From contig JAFZRZ010000038.1 of the NCBI GenBank assembly GCA_017619635.1, positions 1 to 64,000 of the forward strand: a stretch of 64,000 nucleotides of DNA, read 5' to 3'. Each line of letters begins with the position of its first letter. Position 1 is the first letter of the stretch. The notes beneath the pieces are model-generated. The model was not told the origin of the DNA. It worked only from the letters and a program-made list of their open reading frames with translations, and ran no database searches. The DNA comes from Lachnospiraceae bacterium. Lineage in GTDB: Bacteria > Bacillota > Clostridia > Lachnospirales > Lachnospiraceae. Made by a program: the position numbers and the translations under genes. Below are positions 17,530 to 26,436 of the stretch, piece by piece.

Positions 17530-19805
17530 GAAGATTTGGCAGAATTATCAGGACAACTTCATTGATACTTACCCTTTCCTTACTTCTTGGTGGCTGTGCA
17601 CAGGAGAGAGATATCCCTGTATTGGAAGAACCGGTCACAGAGAGGGAACTGTTCAGACCTGTTACACGTATGGATGTCGGTGAGTTAAAGGTAAGCATAG
17701 GAAATGTTACTCCCATGCCATATTGTCATTATTTCGAAAGACAGACTGTTATCGATGAGATCAACTGTACTGTCGGACAGTATGTCAATAAGGGTGATGT
17801 GCTTGTGACAGCAGATACCGAGTCCATGAAGGATGAGCTTGTTGAAATGCAGGCTTCACTTAAACTGCTTATTGACGAGCATACGGCAAAAGAGCCTTTG
17901 CATGACCTGAACATAAAGATACTCAGTTCGAAACGTCAGGAGTGTCTGTACAGATATGATGAGGAAGGCGCATCACAGTATACCACCGAGATAAAAAAGA
18001 CAGAAGAGGACCATACCTATGATGAGGAACTCTATGCCTACATGGTGGAGTACTATCAGTCAGAGATAGCCAAGATTGAAAAGAGCATAAATGAAAAGAC
18101 TTTAAAGGCCAAAGTATCGGGATATGTTACCTATATAAAGGATACTTCCAAGGGAAGTACTGCAAAGAATGAGGAAGCGATAGTAATAGTCAATGATTTT
18201 GACGACCTTTATATTGAAGTGCCGGATACCACAACAGCAACCAATACATACGGTAAGTATGAAGTAAAGTATGCTGTGATCAAAGGGCAGGAAGTACCGA
18301 TCGAAGAGATAGAGTACTCTTCAAGGGAACAGGTATATGCAAAATCTCAGGGTAGTTACCCCTGCGTAAGATATAAAACTCTGACTCCTCAGGAACTTAA
18401 GATCGGGGAGACTGTGATACTGTGCTTTGTAAGAAGAGACAGACAGGATGTTCTCACTGTCGGATATGATTCATCAAATTCGGATGAGAACGGCATCTAT
18501 GTTTATGTCAAAAAAGAGGATGGCAGTCTTGAAAAAAGATATATAGAGGTCGGTATAACCGATGATTATTATTATGAGGTATTAAGCGGTCTTGAAGAGG
18601 GAGAGGAAGTCTTATACACGCAGGAATCCGTAGCTCCGGTATCATATGAGGAATATACGGTTGTAACAGGAACACAGAGGACTTCGGTTCTGGGTTCCAA
18701 TCTTAAGAAAGCAGAGATAGTGAACACGGCGTATTTCACTCCCTGTGACGGAAAGATCGAGAGTCTGAATGTTGATCCCGGACAGGAGGTCCATAAGGGA
18801 GATGTTCTTGCTGTCATTGACAGCGGAAGCGGAGAGGCTGCGATCCAGGAGATCGAAAATGAGATAAAGCATCTTAACATGGATTATGAGAAATATGTTA
18901 AGGATGCTGATAAAAACATAAAGACAATGACTGTACAGGGTCTTCAGCTCCTTACTGTCATCGAACAGGGAAATTTTTACGGTACTTTGGGTGAGCATGA
19001 AGAGGATGCAATCAACTGTCAGAAGGATGTGTTTGATCATCAGGTAAGTATCGCAAAGATCGAAAAAGAAGTAAGAAGAATCGAATATGAGGATTCTCTT
19101 GCGAGATTAAACAGGCAGATAACAAAGATCAAAAAGAACAATAACGGAAGCGGAAAGATAAGTGTCATTGCAAAAGAAGACGGTGTCGTATCCTCACTGT
19201 ATGTAAAGGAAGGCGATATCGTTAAGCGTGGCGGAGATAAATATCTTTTGTTCTCATGCACCAGATCCGTGGAAGGGATAGGAAGCCTGTCAGTAGGAAA
19301 GGGAGGCGAGATACCGCCTTTGGGATGTTCTATAGAGATATCCATAAATGAATCTGATGATAAATATACAGGTAAAGCAATAAGCTGTATAGTCGGAGGA
19401 AAAGCTTATGCATTTACCGAGGATGATAAGATAAGACTCTCAGTATGTGAAAGTGCGGGAGTAAGTAACGGCAAGTCTGTTATATTTGAATTTGATGACA
19501 AGGAATTCTTTGACAAGGTGAAGATAAAAGACTGCGAACCAAAGATCCAGGTCCTTTATGCAGAAAATCTTGTTATAGTTCCGGGAAGTGTCGTTTATAA
19601 AGAGGAAAATGTACTGACTTCCAAGATGAGATTCTTTGTCTGGAAGATGATGGACGGAAAACCTGTTAAGCAATATGTAGTTAAGGGAAGCACATACGGT
19701 ATCGGTGATGAGGCCAGTGTTGTTATACTTCGCGGCTTAGAGCCCGGTGATGTGCTTGCAAAAGAATCAAGCGCGGTTAAGACAGCTACGGATGAGGAGC
19801 AGTAA
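17526..19805 (+). CDS. Tandem (double) MacA/HlyD-like adaptor lipoprotein
   Basis: Protein of 759 aa, about twice the usual adaptor length. Lipoprotein signal ends in LLLGGCAQ (Cys near 25). Two complete adaptor modules follow. Module A has CTVGQYVNKGDVLVTADTES, LKAKVSGYVTYIKD and a C-terminal YVKKEDGSLEKRYIEVGI. Module B has DGKIESLNVDPGQEVHKGDV, a long coiled-coil hairpin (about 435-535), IAKEDGVVSSLYVKEGDIV and a C-terminal MRFFVWKMMDGKPVKQYVV. It is coupled to the first adaptor (ATGA overlap) and precedes the permease. With the upstream gene the operon encodes three adaptor modules. Confidence 0.85.
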   Translation: MRRFGRIIRTTSLILTLSLLLGGCAQERDIPVLEEPVTERELFRPVTRMDVGELKVSIGNVTPMPYCHYFERQTVIDEINCTVGQYVNKGDVLVTADTESMKDELVEMQASLKLLIDEHTAKEPLHDLNIKILSSKRQECLYRYDEEGASQYTTEIKKTEEDHTYDEELYAYMVEYYQSEIAKIEKSINEKTLKAKVSGYVTYIKDTSKGSTAKNEEAIVIVNDFDDLYIEVPDTTTATNTYGKYEVKYAVIKGQEVPIEEIEYSSREQVYAKSQGSYPCVRYKTLTPQELKIGETVILCFVRRDRQDVLTVGYDSSNSDENGIYVYVKKEDGSLEKRYIEVGITDDYYYEVLSGLEEGEEVLYTQESVAPVSYEEYTVVTGTQRTSVLGSNLKKAEIVNTAYFTPCDGKIESLNVDPGQEVHKGDVLAVIDSGSGEAAIQEIENEIKHLNMDYEKYVKDADKNIKTMTVQGLQLLTVIEQGNFYGTLGEHEEDAINCQKDVFDHQVSIAKIEKEVRRIEYEDSLARLNRQITKIKKNNNGSGKISVIAKEDGVVSSLYVKEGDIVKRGGDKYLLFSCTRSVEGIGSLSVGKGGEIPPLGCSIEISINESDDKYTGKAISCIVGGKAYAFTEDDKIRLSVCESAGVSNGKSVIFEFDDKEFFDKVKIKDCEPKIQVLYAENLVIVPGSVVYKEENVLTSKMRFFVWKMMDGKPVKQYVVKGSTYGIGDEASVVILRGLEPGDVLAKESSAVKTATDEEQ

Positions 19806-19812
19806 ACAATAG

Positions 19813-22659
19813 ATGTTAAATTTTATCAGATATAAGATCACAAATAAAAAGCTATTGAACTGCAGCCTTTTGGTAGGTGTTATAATGCTGGCCGGTTTCT
19901 TATGCGTATACCCGATGTTCAGAGAAGGCAGTTTAAACCGTCTGATACAGACAATGTTTGTTGAACAGGCAAAAGAGACCAGGGAATATCCCTGCACCAT
20001 TTACTATACCGGAGGTGTGCCTTTCGACCGGTTTGAATCTGTGGATAAGATATGCGAGGAGATGGATGGTATAGAAAAGAAGTGGGCAAGCGGTCTTACC
20101 TGCCCCCAGCTTGATACCCAGCGTGTTCTCTATGTCAAAACAGGTAATGCTGACACTACTTTTGGTTCAAAATCGAGAGTGGTATCAATAGGAACTATCC
20201 CCGGTCTGTACGATCATGCTGATCTTTTGTACGGTGTTAAGGCCGAGGAAGCAGCAAACAGTGATAACGATATGGTTAAGGAGGCTCTGGCAAACGGAGC
20301 TTATCCGTGCGTTATATCGCAGTCTGTTATGGACAGATACGGACTTGTGGTCGGTGAGACACTCTCATTTAAGTTTAAGATGTACAGCGGAGCCGATGTA
20401 TCGAGTTTTGTCATAACAGGTATCATAGAGGAGAAGGAGGAAGACAGATTCTACTGGCATAACCGCCTGGAGAGTTATAAAGACCTTCTTATTCTGCCTT
20501 ATGAAGTTTATGACAGCATAATAAGAAAATTTGAGATCAATGAGACATATTATGATCTGGCCGTTATGTATGATTACACATATATAGACAGTGTCAACGC
20601 GGTCTCATACAGAGGATTTTTGAAATGGCTCAATAAAGAGGACAAGGATGTGAAGAACAACTTCAGCAATATCCTTGGCTCGTATCTTATACAGGAAAAG
20701 AGTATAAGCCTGATACTCTTTGCATTTGAGCTGCCGATCGTGGCTTTGATGCTTCTGTTCTTATACATGATCTCAAGCAGGATCCTTGAGATGGAGACAA
20801 CAGAGATAGCTATGTTAAAGAGCCGTGGTGTCTCAAGATTAAAGATCATCGGTGTTTATGTTTTACAGTCATCCATCATCGCAGGACTTGGCTGTCTGAT
20901 CGGACTTCCTGTCGGATATGGCATGTGTAAGATGGCTGTTTCAACAAATGCGTTTCTTTCATTTACGATAAAGGATGTCAGCATATATGAGCCGGTATTA
21001 AATATGATCCTTTTTGTGATCCTTGCATTTTTGCTTGCTGTGCTCTTTATGACACTGCCTGTTATCGGTCTGTCAAAGCTTACCATAACAGAAAGAAAAG
21101 GTCTCAGGATATCATCTTCAGGCACACCTTTGTGGCAGAAGTATTTCTTTGACATCGCACTTTTGATCGTATCGGGCTACCTTTTATATAACTATTACAA
21201 GCAGAAAGATGCCATGGCGGTTCAGATCATATCGGGAGGAGCAGTCGATCCTGTCATCTTCCTTGATTCGAGTCTGTTTATATTAGCGTGCGGACTTCTG
21301 TTCCTAAGACTGACGGGATACCTGGTAAGACTGATTTATCACATTGGAAAAAAGAGATGGAAACCTGCTGGGTACGTTGCATTTTTGCAGATCATAAGAA
21401 ATGCCAAAAGACAGGGATTTATCACAGTATTCCTTGTAATGACCATAGCCATGGGTGTGTTCAATGCAAACCTGGCGCGAACCGTAAATGAGAATGTTGA
21501 GAAAAGAACAAACTATAACATAGGTACAGACTATGTGGTTCAGGAAAGATGGGTACTGACCACCATAAAGCTTCAAAGCGGTGAGTATACATGGAAATAC
21601 AAAGAGCCCGATTATGAGAGGTTTAAACTTTCAGAGGATTACGGTGTTGAGAGCTTCACAAAAGTGATGATAGATGAGAGCACCGATATAAAGGTAGGAG
21701 ACAAGCTTGAAGTCGGAAACATGCTGATGGCTATAAGCACCAAGGAGTTTGGTGAGACAGCCGTACTGGAAGGAAATGTAAATGATAAGCACTGGTTTTA
21801 TTATCTGAATGCACTGGGTAAGAATCCAAAGGGAGTTTTGATATCTTCAAACCTGGCTAAAAAGTATGATCTTCATGAGGGAGACAGCATACATTACCTG
21901 CGTTACAGCCCGCTCGATCCCAAGAAAGCCGATCTTGACACATCTGCTGTGATATGCGGTATAGTTGATGCCTTTCCCGGATATGAGAGTACTGTTTACG
22001 AGACACAATCGGACGGAAGCATTGAGCCAAGAGAGAGATATCTGATAGTCGCTAACCTGCAGACTGTAATAAACAACAGAAGGATCACTCCTTACCAGGT
22101 ATGGATGAGACTGTCTGAAGATGCAGACACCGAGAAGATAGAAGAAGGATTAAGAGCCAACAAAATCGATATCAAGAGTATCAGTGACAGGAAAAAGACT
22201 ATACAGAATCAGAGAGATTCGTCAATGATACAGATAACAAACGGTATGTTCTCTATAGGATTCATCATATCGCTTTTGATCTGTGCTGCCGGATTTTTGA
22301 TCTACTGGATACTGACCATAAAAGAGAGAGAGATGCTTTACGGAATTTATCGTGCCATGGGTATGAGCATGAGAGAGATCGTGACCATGCTTGTGACAGA
22401 GCAGATATTCAGTTCTTTACTGGCTGCTTTATCGGGATTTGCAGTTGGCGGTATATCGACACTGTTATTTACAAAGCTGATATCCATCGTATATCTGCCC
22501 AGAAAACATAATCAGCCGATAGAGATATTCATAAAAGCACAGGACAGCATAAAGATGGTAATCATCATAGGAGCTGCATTTGCGGTTTGCTTCTATATCA
22601 TAGGCAGGATACTTAAGGACATGAATATAACCAGTGCACTGAAGATGGGAGAGGATTGA
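19813..22659 (+). CDS. Two-lobed FtsX/MacB-type ABC permease
   Basis: Protein of 948 aa. N-terminal helix (about 17-37), external domain of about 240 residues, helices near 290-320, 345-375 and 395-425, a linker pair of helices (about 445-510), a helix near 540, a second external domain, then three C-terminal helices (about 815-840, 860-890, 912-940). This is the 10-helix, double FtsX-domain architecture, in which one polypeptide can replace a MacB dimer. It follows the adaptor genes and precedes two ATPase genes. The substrate is unknown; lipids, peptides or glycolipids are possible. Confidence 0.87.
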   Translation: MLNFIRYKITNKKLLNCSLLVGVIMLAGFLCVYPMFREGSLNRLIQTMFVEQAKETREYPCTIYYTGGVPFDRFESVDKICEEMDGIEKKWASGLTCPQLDTQRVLYVKTGNADTTFGSKSRVVSIGTIPGLYDHADLLYGVKAEEAANSDNDMVKEALANGAYPCVISQSVMDRYGLVVGETLSFKFKMYSGADVSSFVITGIIEEKEEDRFYWHNRLESYKDLLILPYEVYDSIIRKFEINETYYDLAVMYDYTYIDSVNAVSYRGFLKWLNKEDKDVKNNFSNILGSYLIQEKSISLILFAFELPIVALMLLFLYMISSRILEMETTEIAMLKSRGVSRLKIIGVYVLQSSIIAGLGCLIGLPVGYGMCKMAVSTNAFLSFTIKDVSIYEPVLNMILFVILAFLLAVLFMTLPVIGLSKLTITERKGLRISSSGTPLWQKYFFDIALLIVSGYLLYNYYKQKDAMAVQIISGGAVDPVIFLDSSLFILACGLLFLRLTGYLVRLIYHIGKKRWKPAGYVAFLQIIRNAKRQGFITVFLVMTIAMGVFNANLARTVNENVEKRTNYNIGTDYVVQERWVLTTIKLQSGEYTWKYKEPDYERFKLSEDYGVESFTKVMIDESTDIKVGDKLEVGNMLMAISTKEFGETAVLEGNVNDKHWFYYLNALGKNPKGVLISSNLAKKYDLHEGDSIHYLRYSPLDPKKADLDTSAVICGIVDAFPGYESTVYETQSDGSIEPRERYLIVANLQTVINNRRITPYQVWMRLSEDADTEKIEEGLRANKIDIKSISDRKKTIQNQRDSSMIQITNGMFSIGFIISLLICAAGFLIYWILTIKEREMLYGIYRAMGMSMREIVTMLVTEQIFSSLLAALSGFAVGGISTLLFTKLISIVYLPRKHNQPIEIFIKAQDSIKMVIIIGAAFAVCFYIIGRILKDMNITSALKMGED

Positions 22660-22660
22660 T

Positions 22661-23362
22661 ATGTCGGAATATATGATAGAGACAAAAAATATCCATAAGA
22701 GCTTTCCCATAGGCAACAAAGAGACACTGGAAGTCTTAAAGGGTATAGATATTGTTGTACCGAAAGGGAAACTGACCATTTTAAAAGGCCGTTCCGGTTC
22801 GGGTAAGACAACACTTTTAAATATTCTTAGCATGCTTGACGACGCGACTGAAGGAACATTTTTGATCGATGATGAAGATGTGTCAAAAATGGACAGCTCC
22901 CAAAAAGAGACCTTCAGACGTTACAACATAGGATTTGTTTTCCAGTCTGTTGCTCTTGTTCCGATAATGTCCGCATACGAGAATGTTGATTTCGGGCTTA
23001 AGCTTGCAGAATATGATGGGGACAAGGATGCGAGGATCAAGGAAGTACTCGGTATCGTTGGACTCGGAGGCCGTATGAATCATATGCCATCACAGCTTTC
23101 GGGCGGTGAGAGGCAGAGAGTTGCCATAGCAAGAGCCGTTGCGCATAAGCCGAAGATCATATTTGCGGATGAACCTACGGGAGCACTTGATACGGCAGCA
23201 GGTATAGCGGTAATGAAGCTGTTCAGGGAGCTCATAGACCGTGAGGGTATCACGATAGTTATGACTACACATGACCCGAACCTTATGCCTTTGGGAGATG
23301 TGGTCTACAGCATGGAAGACGGTATGTGTCATGATGCAACGATAGTTGAATCAAACAATTGA
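22661..23362 (+). CDS. ABC ATPase of LolD/MacB type (first of two)
   Basis: Protein of 233 aa. Walker A GRSGSGKTT near residues 45-53, Q-loop FVFQSVALVP, signature LSGGERQRVAIARA near 145, Walker B IIFADEPTGALD, H-loop TTHDPN. The ATG is 1 nt after the permease stop with GAGGA upstream. It belongs to the LolD-like branch that energises FtsX-type permeases. A second, clearly different ATPase gene follows after 10 nt; the two probably form a heterodimer under the asymmetric permease. Confidence 0.92.
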   Translation: MSEYMIETKNIHKSFPIGNKETLEVLKGIDIVVPKGKLTILKGRSGSGKTTLLNILSMLDDATEGTFLIDDEDVSKMDSSQKETFRRYNIGFVFQSVALVPIMSAYENVDFGLKLAEYDGDKDARIKEVLGIVGLGGRMNHMPSQLSGGERQRVAIARAVAHKPKIIFADEPTGALDTAAGIAVMKLFRELIDREGITIVMTTHDPNLMPLGDVVYSMEDGMCHDATIVESNN

Positions 23363-23372
23363 TGAGGTATAT

Positions 23373-24281
23373 ATGTCACAGGAGAGTAATACGACGCCGG
23401 ATAACATTTTGGTATGTGACGGTCTCGTAAAGATCTACAAAACTGAAGATATAGAAGTAATGGCACTGCAGGGTCTTGATCTGGAGATAGGCAGAGGTGA
23501 GCTTGTTGCCGTTATCGGAAAGAGCGGAAGCGGAAAGTCTACTCTGTTAAATATGATAGGCGGCCTTGAGAAACCCACTGCCGGCAGGATATATGTTGAC
23601 GGTAACGATCTGTTTGCAATGGAAGAATCTGAACTTGTCAGGTACAGGCAGACCACTGTGGGATTTGTATGGCAAAACAGCGGCCAGAATCTTTTCCCTT
23701 ACATGACGGCCGTGCAGAATGTTGAAGCCCCGATGTTCTTTATGAAGGGCAACAAGAAAGAACGCCGCCAGAAAGCCATGAATCTGCTTAAACTTACGGG
23801 AATTGATCATAAAGCCGATTCATATCCACCGCAGATGTCAGGGGGTGAGCAGCAGAGAGTAGCGATAGCAGTTGCTCTTGCCTGTGATCCGAAAGTCCTT
23901 TTGGCTGACGAACCTACAGGAGCCGTGGATTCAAAGACATCCAACATGATACAGGATCTGTTCAGAAAGCTAAACGAGGAACTCGGCATTACGATCATCA
24001 TAGTAACGCATGATATAAGCCTTGCAAATAAGGTATCGAGAGTTATCATGGTTTCCGACGGTAAGATAAGTACCGAGAAGATCATGAAAGATGAGTATAA
24101 GAAAAAGCTGGATGAGCTTTCCGCAGAAAATCTTGCACAGGTTGAGTCTCATGAGGAATACTCTGTCATGGATAAGGCCCACAGAGTACAGCTGAGTGAG
24201 GAATTACTTGAAATGGCAGGGATAGATTCCAACAAGGTCAAAGTAGAAGTAAAAGACGGTAAGATAATAATATCCAAATAA
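23373..24281 (+). CDS. ABC ATPase with C-terminal AbrB-like extension (second of two)
   Basis: Protein of 302 aa. LolD-like ATPase with Walker A GKSGSGKST, Q-loop FVWQNSGQNLFPYM, signature MSGGEQQRVAIAVA, Walker B VLLADEPTGAVD and H-loop VTHDIS. About 70 residues extend past the ATPase core; the last 33 (about 270-302: HRVQLSEELLEMAGID, then NKVKVEVKDGKIIISK) look like an AbrB/MazE swapped-hairpin domain. ATG 23373 has GATGAGG at good spacing; the upstream TTG lies inside the first ATPase gene. It is the last gene of the export operon. Confidence 0.9.
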   Translation: MSQESNTTPDNILVCDGLVKIYKTEDIEVMALQGLDLEIGRGELVAVIGKSGSGKSTLLNMIGGLEKPTAGRIYVDGNDLFAMEESELVRYRQTTVGFVWQNSGQNLFPYMTAVQNVEAPMFFMKGNKKERRQKAMNLLKLTGIDHKADSYPPQMSGGEQQRVAIAVALACDPKVLLADEPTGAVDSKTSNMIQDLFRKLNEELGITIIIVTHDISLANKVSRVIMVSDGKISTEKIMKDEYKKKLDELSAENLAQVESHEEYSVMDKAHRVQLSEELLEMAGIDSNKVKVEVKDGKIIISK

Positions 24282-24305
24282 AAAATCCCCTTACGGGGAT
24301 TTTTT
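24281..24305. terminator. Bidirectional terminator between convergent genes
   Basis: AAAAATCCCC (24281-24290) pairs with GGGGATTTTT (24295-24304) around a TTAC loop. T-runs on both strands serve the export operon and the leftward GlsB-like gene, whose stop codon lies in the stem. Confidence 0.92.
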
Positions 24306-24540
24306 ATTTCATCAGTTTTCGTCCGATAAAGATCAGAAGACATGCACCGACAACAGAAGTGATTATGCTTCCGATTATGTTAGATGCCTGGAAGCCTATG
24401 ATCCCGAATAAAATACCGCCTACAAAACCACCGACGATACCGAGGATGATATTCCTGATCCATCCGCCCTGGCTCTTCATGATCACTCCGGCGATACAAC
24501 CTGATATCGCACCAACGATAAGACCTATGATAATACCCAT
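24304..24540 (-). CDS. GlsB/YeaQ/YmgE family membrane protein
   Basis: Protein of 78 aa with three short Gly-rich membrane helices (GLIVGAISGCIAG, NIILGIVGGFVGG, IITSVVGACLLIFIG), the pattern of the transglycosylase-associated/GlsB stress family. AAAGGAG lies upstream. GlsB-type proteins are linked to general or envelope stress in Gram-positives; the biochemical role is unknown. It has its own promoter and terminator. Confidence 0.92.
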   Translation of the reverse strand: MGIIIGLIVGAISGCIAGVIMKSQGGWIRNIILGIVGGFVGGILFGIIGFQASNIIGSIITSVVGACLLIFIGRKLMK

Positions 24541-24564
24541 AATGATTAGCTCCTTTCTTTATGA

Positions 24565-24615
24565 CCGGTAATACCGGACTGCTTAAGTATAACATATATG
24601 GTGTCTCTTATCCAA
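24565..24615 (-). promoter_or_regulatory. Promoter and palindrome upstream of the GlsB-like gene
   Basis: On the minus strand TTGGAT (24615-24610), 18-nt spacer and TATACT (24591-24586) with an extended -10 TG. A 13-bp palindrome CCGGTAATACCGG (24565-24577) lies at the predicted transcription start, a typical operator position or a leader hairpin. Confidence 0.6.
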
Positions 24616-24635
24616 TTTCATAAAAGATCAGATGG

Positions 24636-25319
24636 CTATACCTTCAACGTACGAAGGTATTTCTTTTGCTCATCAGTTATACGATAACTTTCCACAGATT
24701 TTTGAATGGCTTTGTTATGTGTCCATGCGGAGAGCTTCTTATCTTCTATAAAAGGAAGGATCGTATCATATTGCTTGGCAAGAGCTGTTGCAAAATACCA
24801 GGCGATCATCATGTTAACGTAGTATTCTTCAGATCGTATCTTTGAGATCTTTTCAGGATATCGTATATCAAAATCCTCATCCAGAAAGTGTTCCATGAGC
24901 ATGCCTATACCAAATCTCACTGTATAAGTCTCTTTTAAAGATATCCATTCTTCTATCTTAATAAGAAGTTCATCCTTATGTTTTTTAAAGATCTTCGGGC
25001 TCATCTGATCACATGTTGCCCAGTTATCGACATATGGAAGAAAGGCGCTCACTTTTTCGATACATTGATCATAGTCCTTCATTTCACAAAGGATAAAGGC
25101 ATGAAGCTGGTCTTCATCAAAATACTGATGCGGCAGTGTATTTAAAAAATCATTTACGTCCTGTCTCTTGGCCAGCTGTTTGGCATATTTCCTAAGATCA
25201 GGAGTTCTGACACCTATCATGTCATCTGCAGTCTTGCCGGGTATGAGTTTTACCTGAAAATCCCTGTATTTTGTATCCTGGAGACGAAAAAGCTCATCCC
25301 TTATCTCTTTGTTTATCAT
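24636..25319 (-). CDS. DNA alkylation repair protein (AlkD-like HEAT repeat)
   Basis: Protein of 227 aa. It has the AlkD family signatures GVRTPDLRKYAKQL, YVDNWATCDQMSPKIF (Trp/Asp of the substrate cleft) and AWYFATALAKQYD. It should be a cytosolic DNA glycosylase-like protein for N3/N7-alkylpurines. It is the last gene of the leftward run that begins with the antiporter at 28576, 31 nt after the hydrolase gene. Members of the short Firmicute branch have not all been tested for activity. Confidence 0.9.
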   Translation of the reverse strand: MINKEIRDELFRLQDTKYRDFQVKLIPGKTADDMIGVRTPDLRKYAKQLAKRQDVNDFLNTLPHQYFDEDQLHAFILCEMKDYDQCIEKVSAFLPYVDNWATCDQMSPKIFKKHKDELLIKIEEWISLKETYTVRFGIGMLMEHFLDEDFDIRYPEKISKIRSEEYYVNMMIAWYFATALAKQYDTILPFIEDKKLSAWTHNKAIQKSVESYRITDEQKKYLRTLKV

Positions 25320-25350
25320 ATGACTTTCATCCTTTTATATATATAATCGT

Positions 25351-26412
25351 TTATTGATCCATTGTATTCAGCCATTCAAGGCAATCAGAATTAAGTTTTT
25401 CAAGCTGTTCGTAGGGATCTGTTTTTTGAAACTCTCCGCTCAATACAGCAGAAAGAAGAGGTGAAGCGACTGACAGATCGCACAATCCCATATGACCGGT
25501 TCCCTCATAATAGATATTTGTATATCCTTTATTATCTTCATTAAGGAACATCGCATTATTTTTATATTGTCCCCACTCATCAAGATGAGGATAGGACGAA
25601 TCAGAATATATATTCAAAAGCGGGACCTTGTAATCGCTGTCATCAAAAACAAACTCTCCGTCTTTTATACCTTTTATATCATACATGCAGGGTGATTCTA
25701 AAGCTATGCATCCGATAACGTCGTCTCTGATCCTTGCCATGGCGTATGCCGCAGAGCCTCCCAGCGAATGTCCAAGCATGATAAAACTTGTTTCACCGGC
25801 TTTATCTGTATGATCATCCATGACTGCATTAAGGTCTGTGATGCGGATATCCATCCACTCAGAGAATACCCCGTAAGCCTGTTTTGGATCTTTCTGAGGC
25901 TGCAACGTGGACATCTGATTAAGAAAAGTCATACTTGGACCGGCATTTCTTCCGTCTTTATATTTTATACTGGCTGCCTGACCCGGATGACAGACCGCAA
26001 GAACAGTATAACCGTGACTGGCCAGTTCCCGGTACAAAGAAACATTGTTATCGATAGTTCCGCAGCTTCCGTGCGAAGCAACTATCACAGGTAGTTGTTT
26101 ATCTGAATCTATAGGGTACCATTTTCTGACCTGCAGCTGTCGAATGGTACCGTCATCAAGATAAGGATCAGTCTTCTGTTCATCGATCCAGTAATCTGAT
26201 GAATCGATCTGATACCTGCCGGTTGTCGGAATGCTTTTAACCGGAGGAAATATGATAAATCTTATAGTGATCATCCATATGAGGATAAACAAAACCAACG
26301 TTAAAATGCGATATATCTTCTTTGTTTCCTTCTTTCGCTGCTGTTTCTTTAATATAGAGAATGCAAAGATCTCTGTTAGAAGAATAACAAAGAATAATAA
26401 TACTAGTGACAC
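25351..26412 (-). CDS. Membrane-anchored alpha/beta hydrolase
   Basis: Protein of 353 aa. Two N-terminal membrane helices (about 1-20 and 33-55) precede an alpha/beta hydrolase domain with an oxyanion-hole motif VIVASHGSCG, nucleophile elbow GHSLGGSAAYA (Ser near residue 217) and a late His in GTGHMGLCD. It is similar to the platelet-activating-factor acetylhydrolase/dienelactone hydrolase-like group. The catalytic domain probably faces outward. It lies between the ATC-hydrolase-like and AlkD-like genes. The substrate is unknown; an ester or lipid is likely. Confidence 0.85.
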   Translation of the reverse strand: MSLVLLFFVILLTEIFAFSILKKQQRKKETKKIYRILTLVLFILIWMITIRFIIFPPVKSIPTTGRYQIDSSDYWIDEQKTDPYLDDGTIRQLQVRKWYPIDSDKQLPVIVASHGSCGTIDNNVSLYRELASHGYTVLAVCHPGQAASIKYKDGRNAGPSMTFLNQMSTLQPQKDPKQAYGVFSEWMDIRITDLNAVMDDHTDKAGETSFIMLGHSLGGSAAYAMARIRDDVIGCIALESPCMYDIKGIKDGEFVFDDSDYKVPLLNIYSDSSYPHLDEWGQYKNNAMFLNEDNKGYTNIYYEGTGHMGLCDLSVASPLLSAVLSGEFQKTDPYEQLEKLNSDCLEWLNTMDQ

Positions 26413-26436
26413 TTTAAGGATACTCCTTCTTTATAG

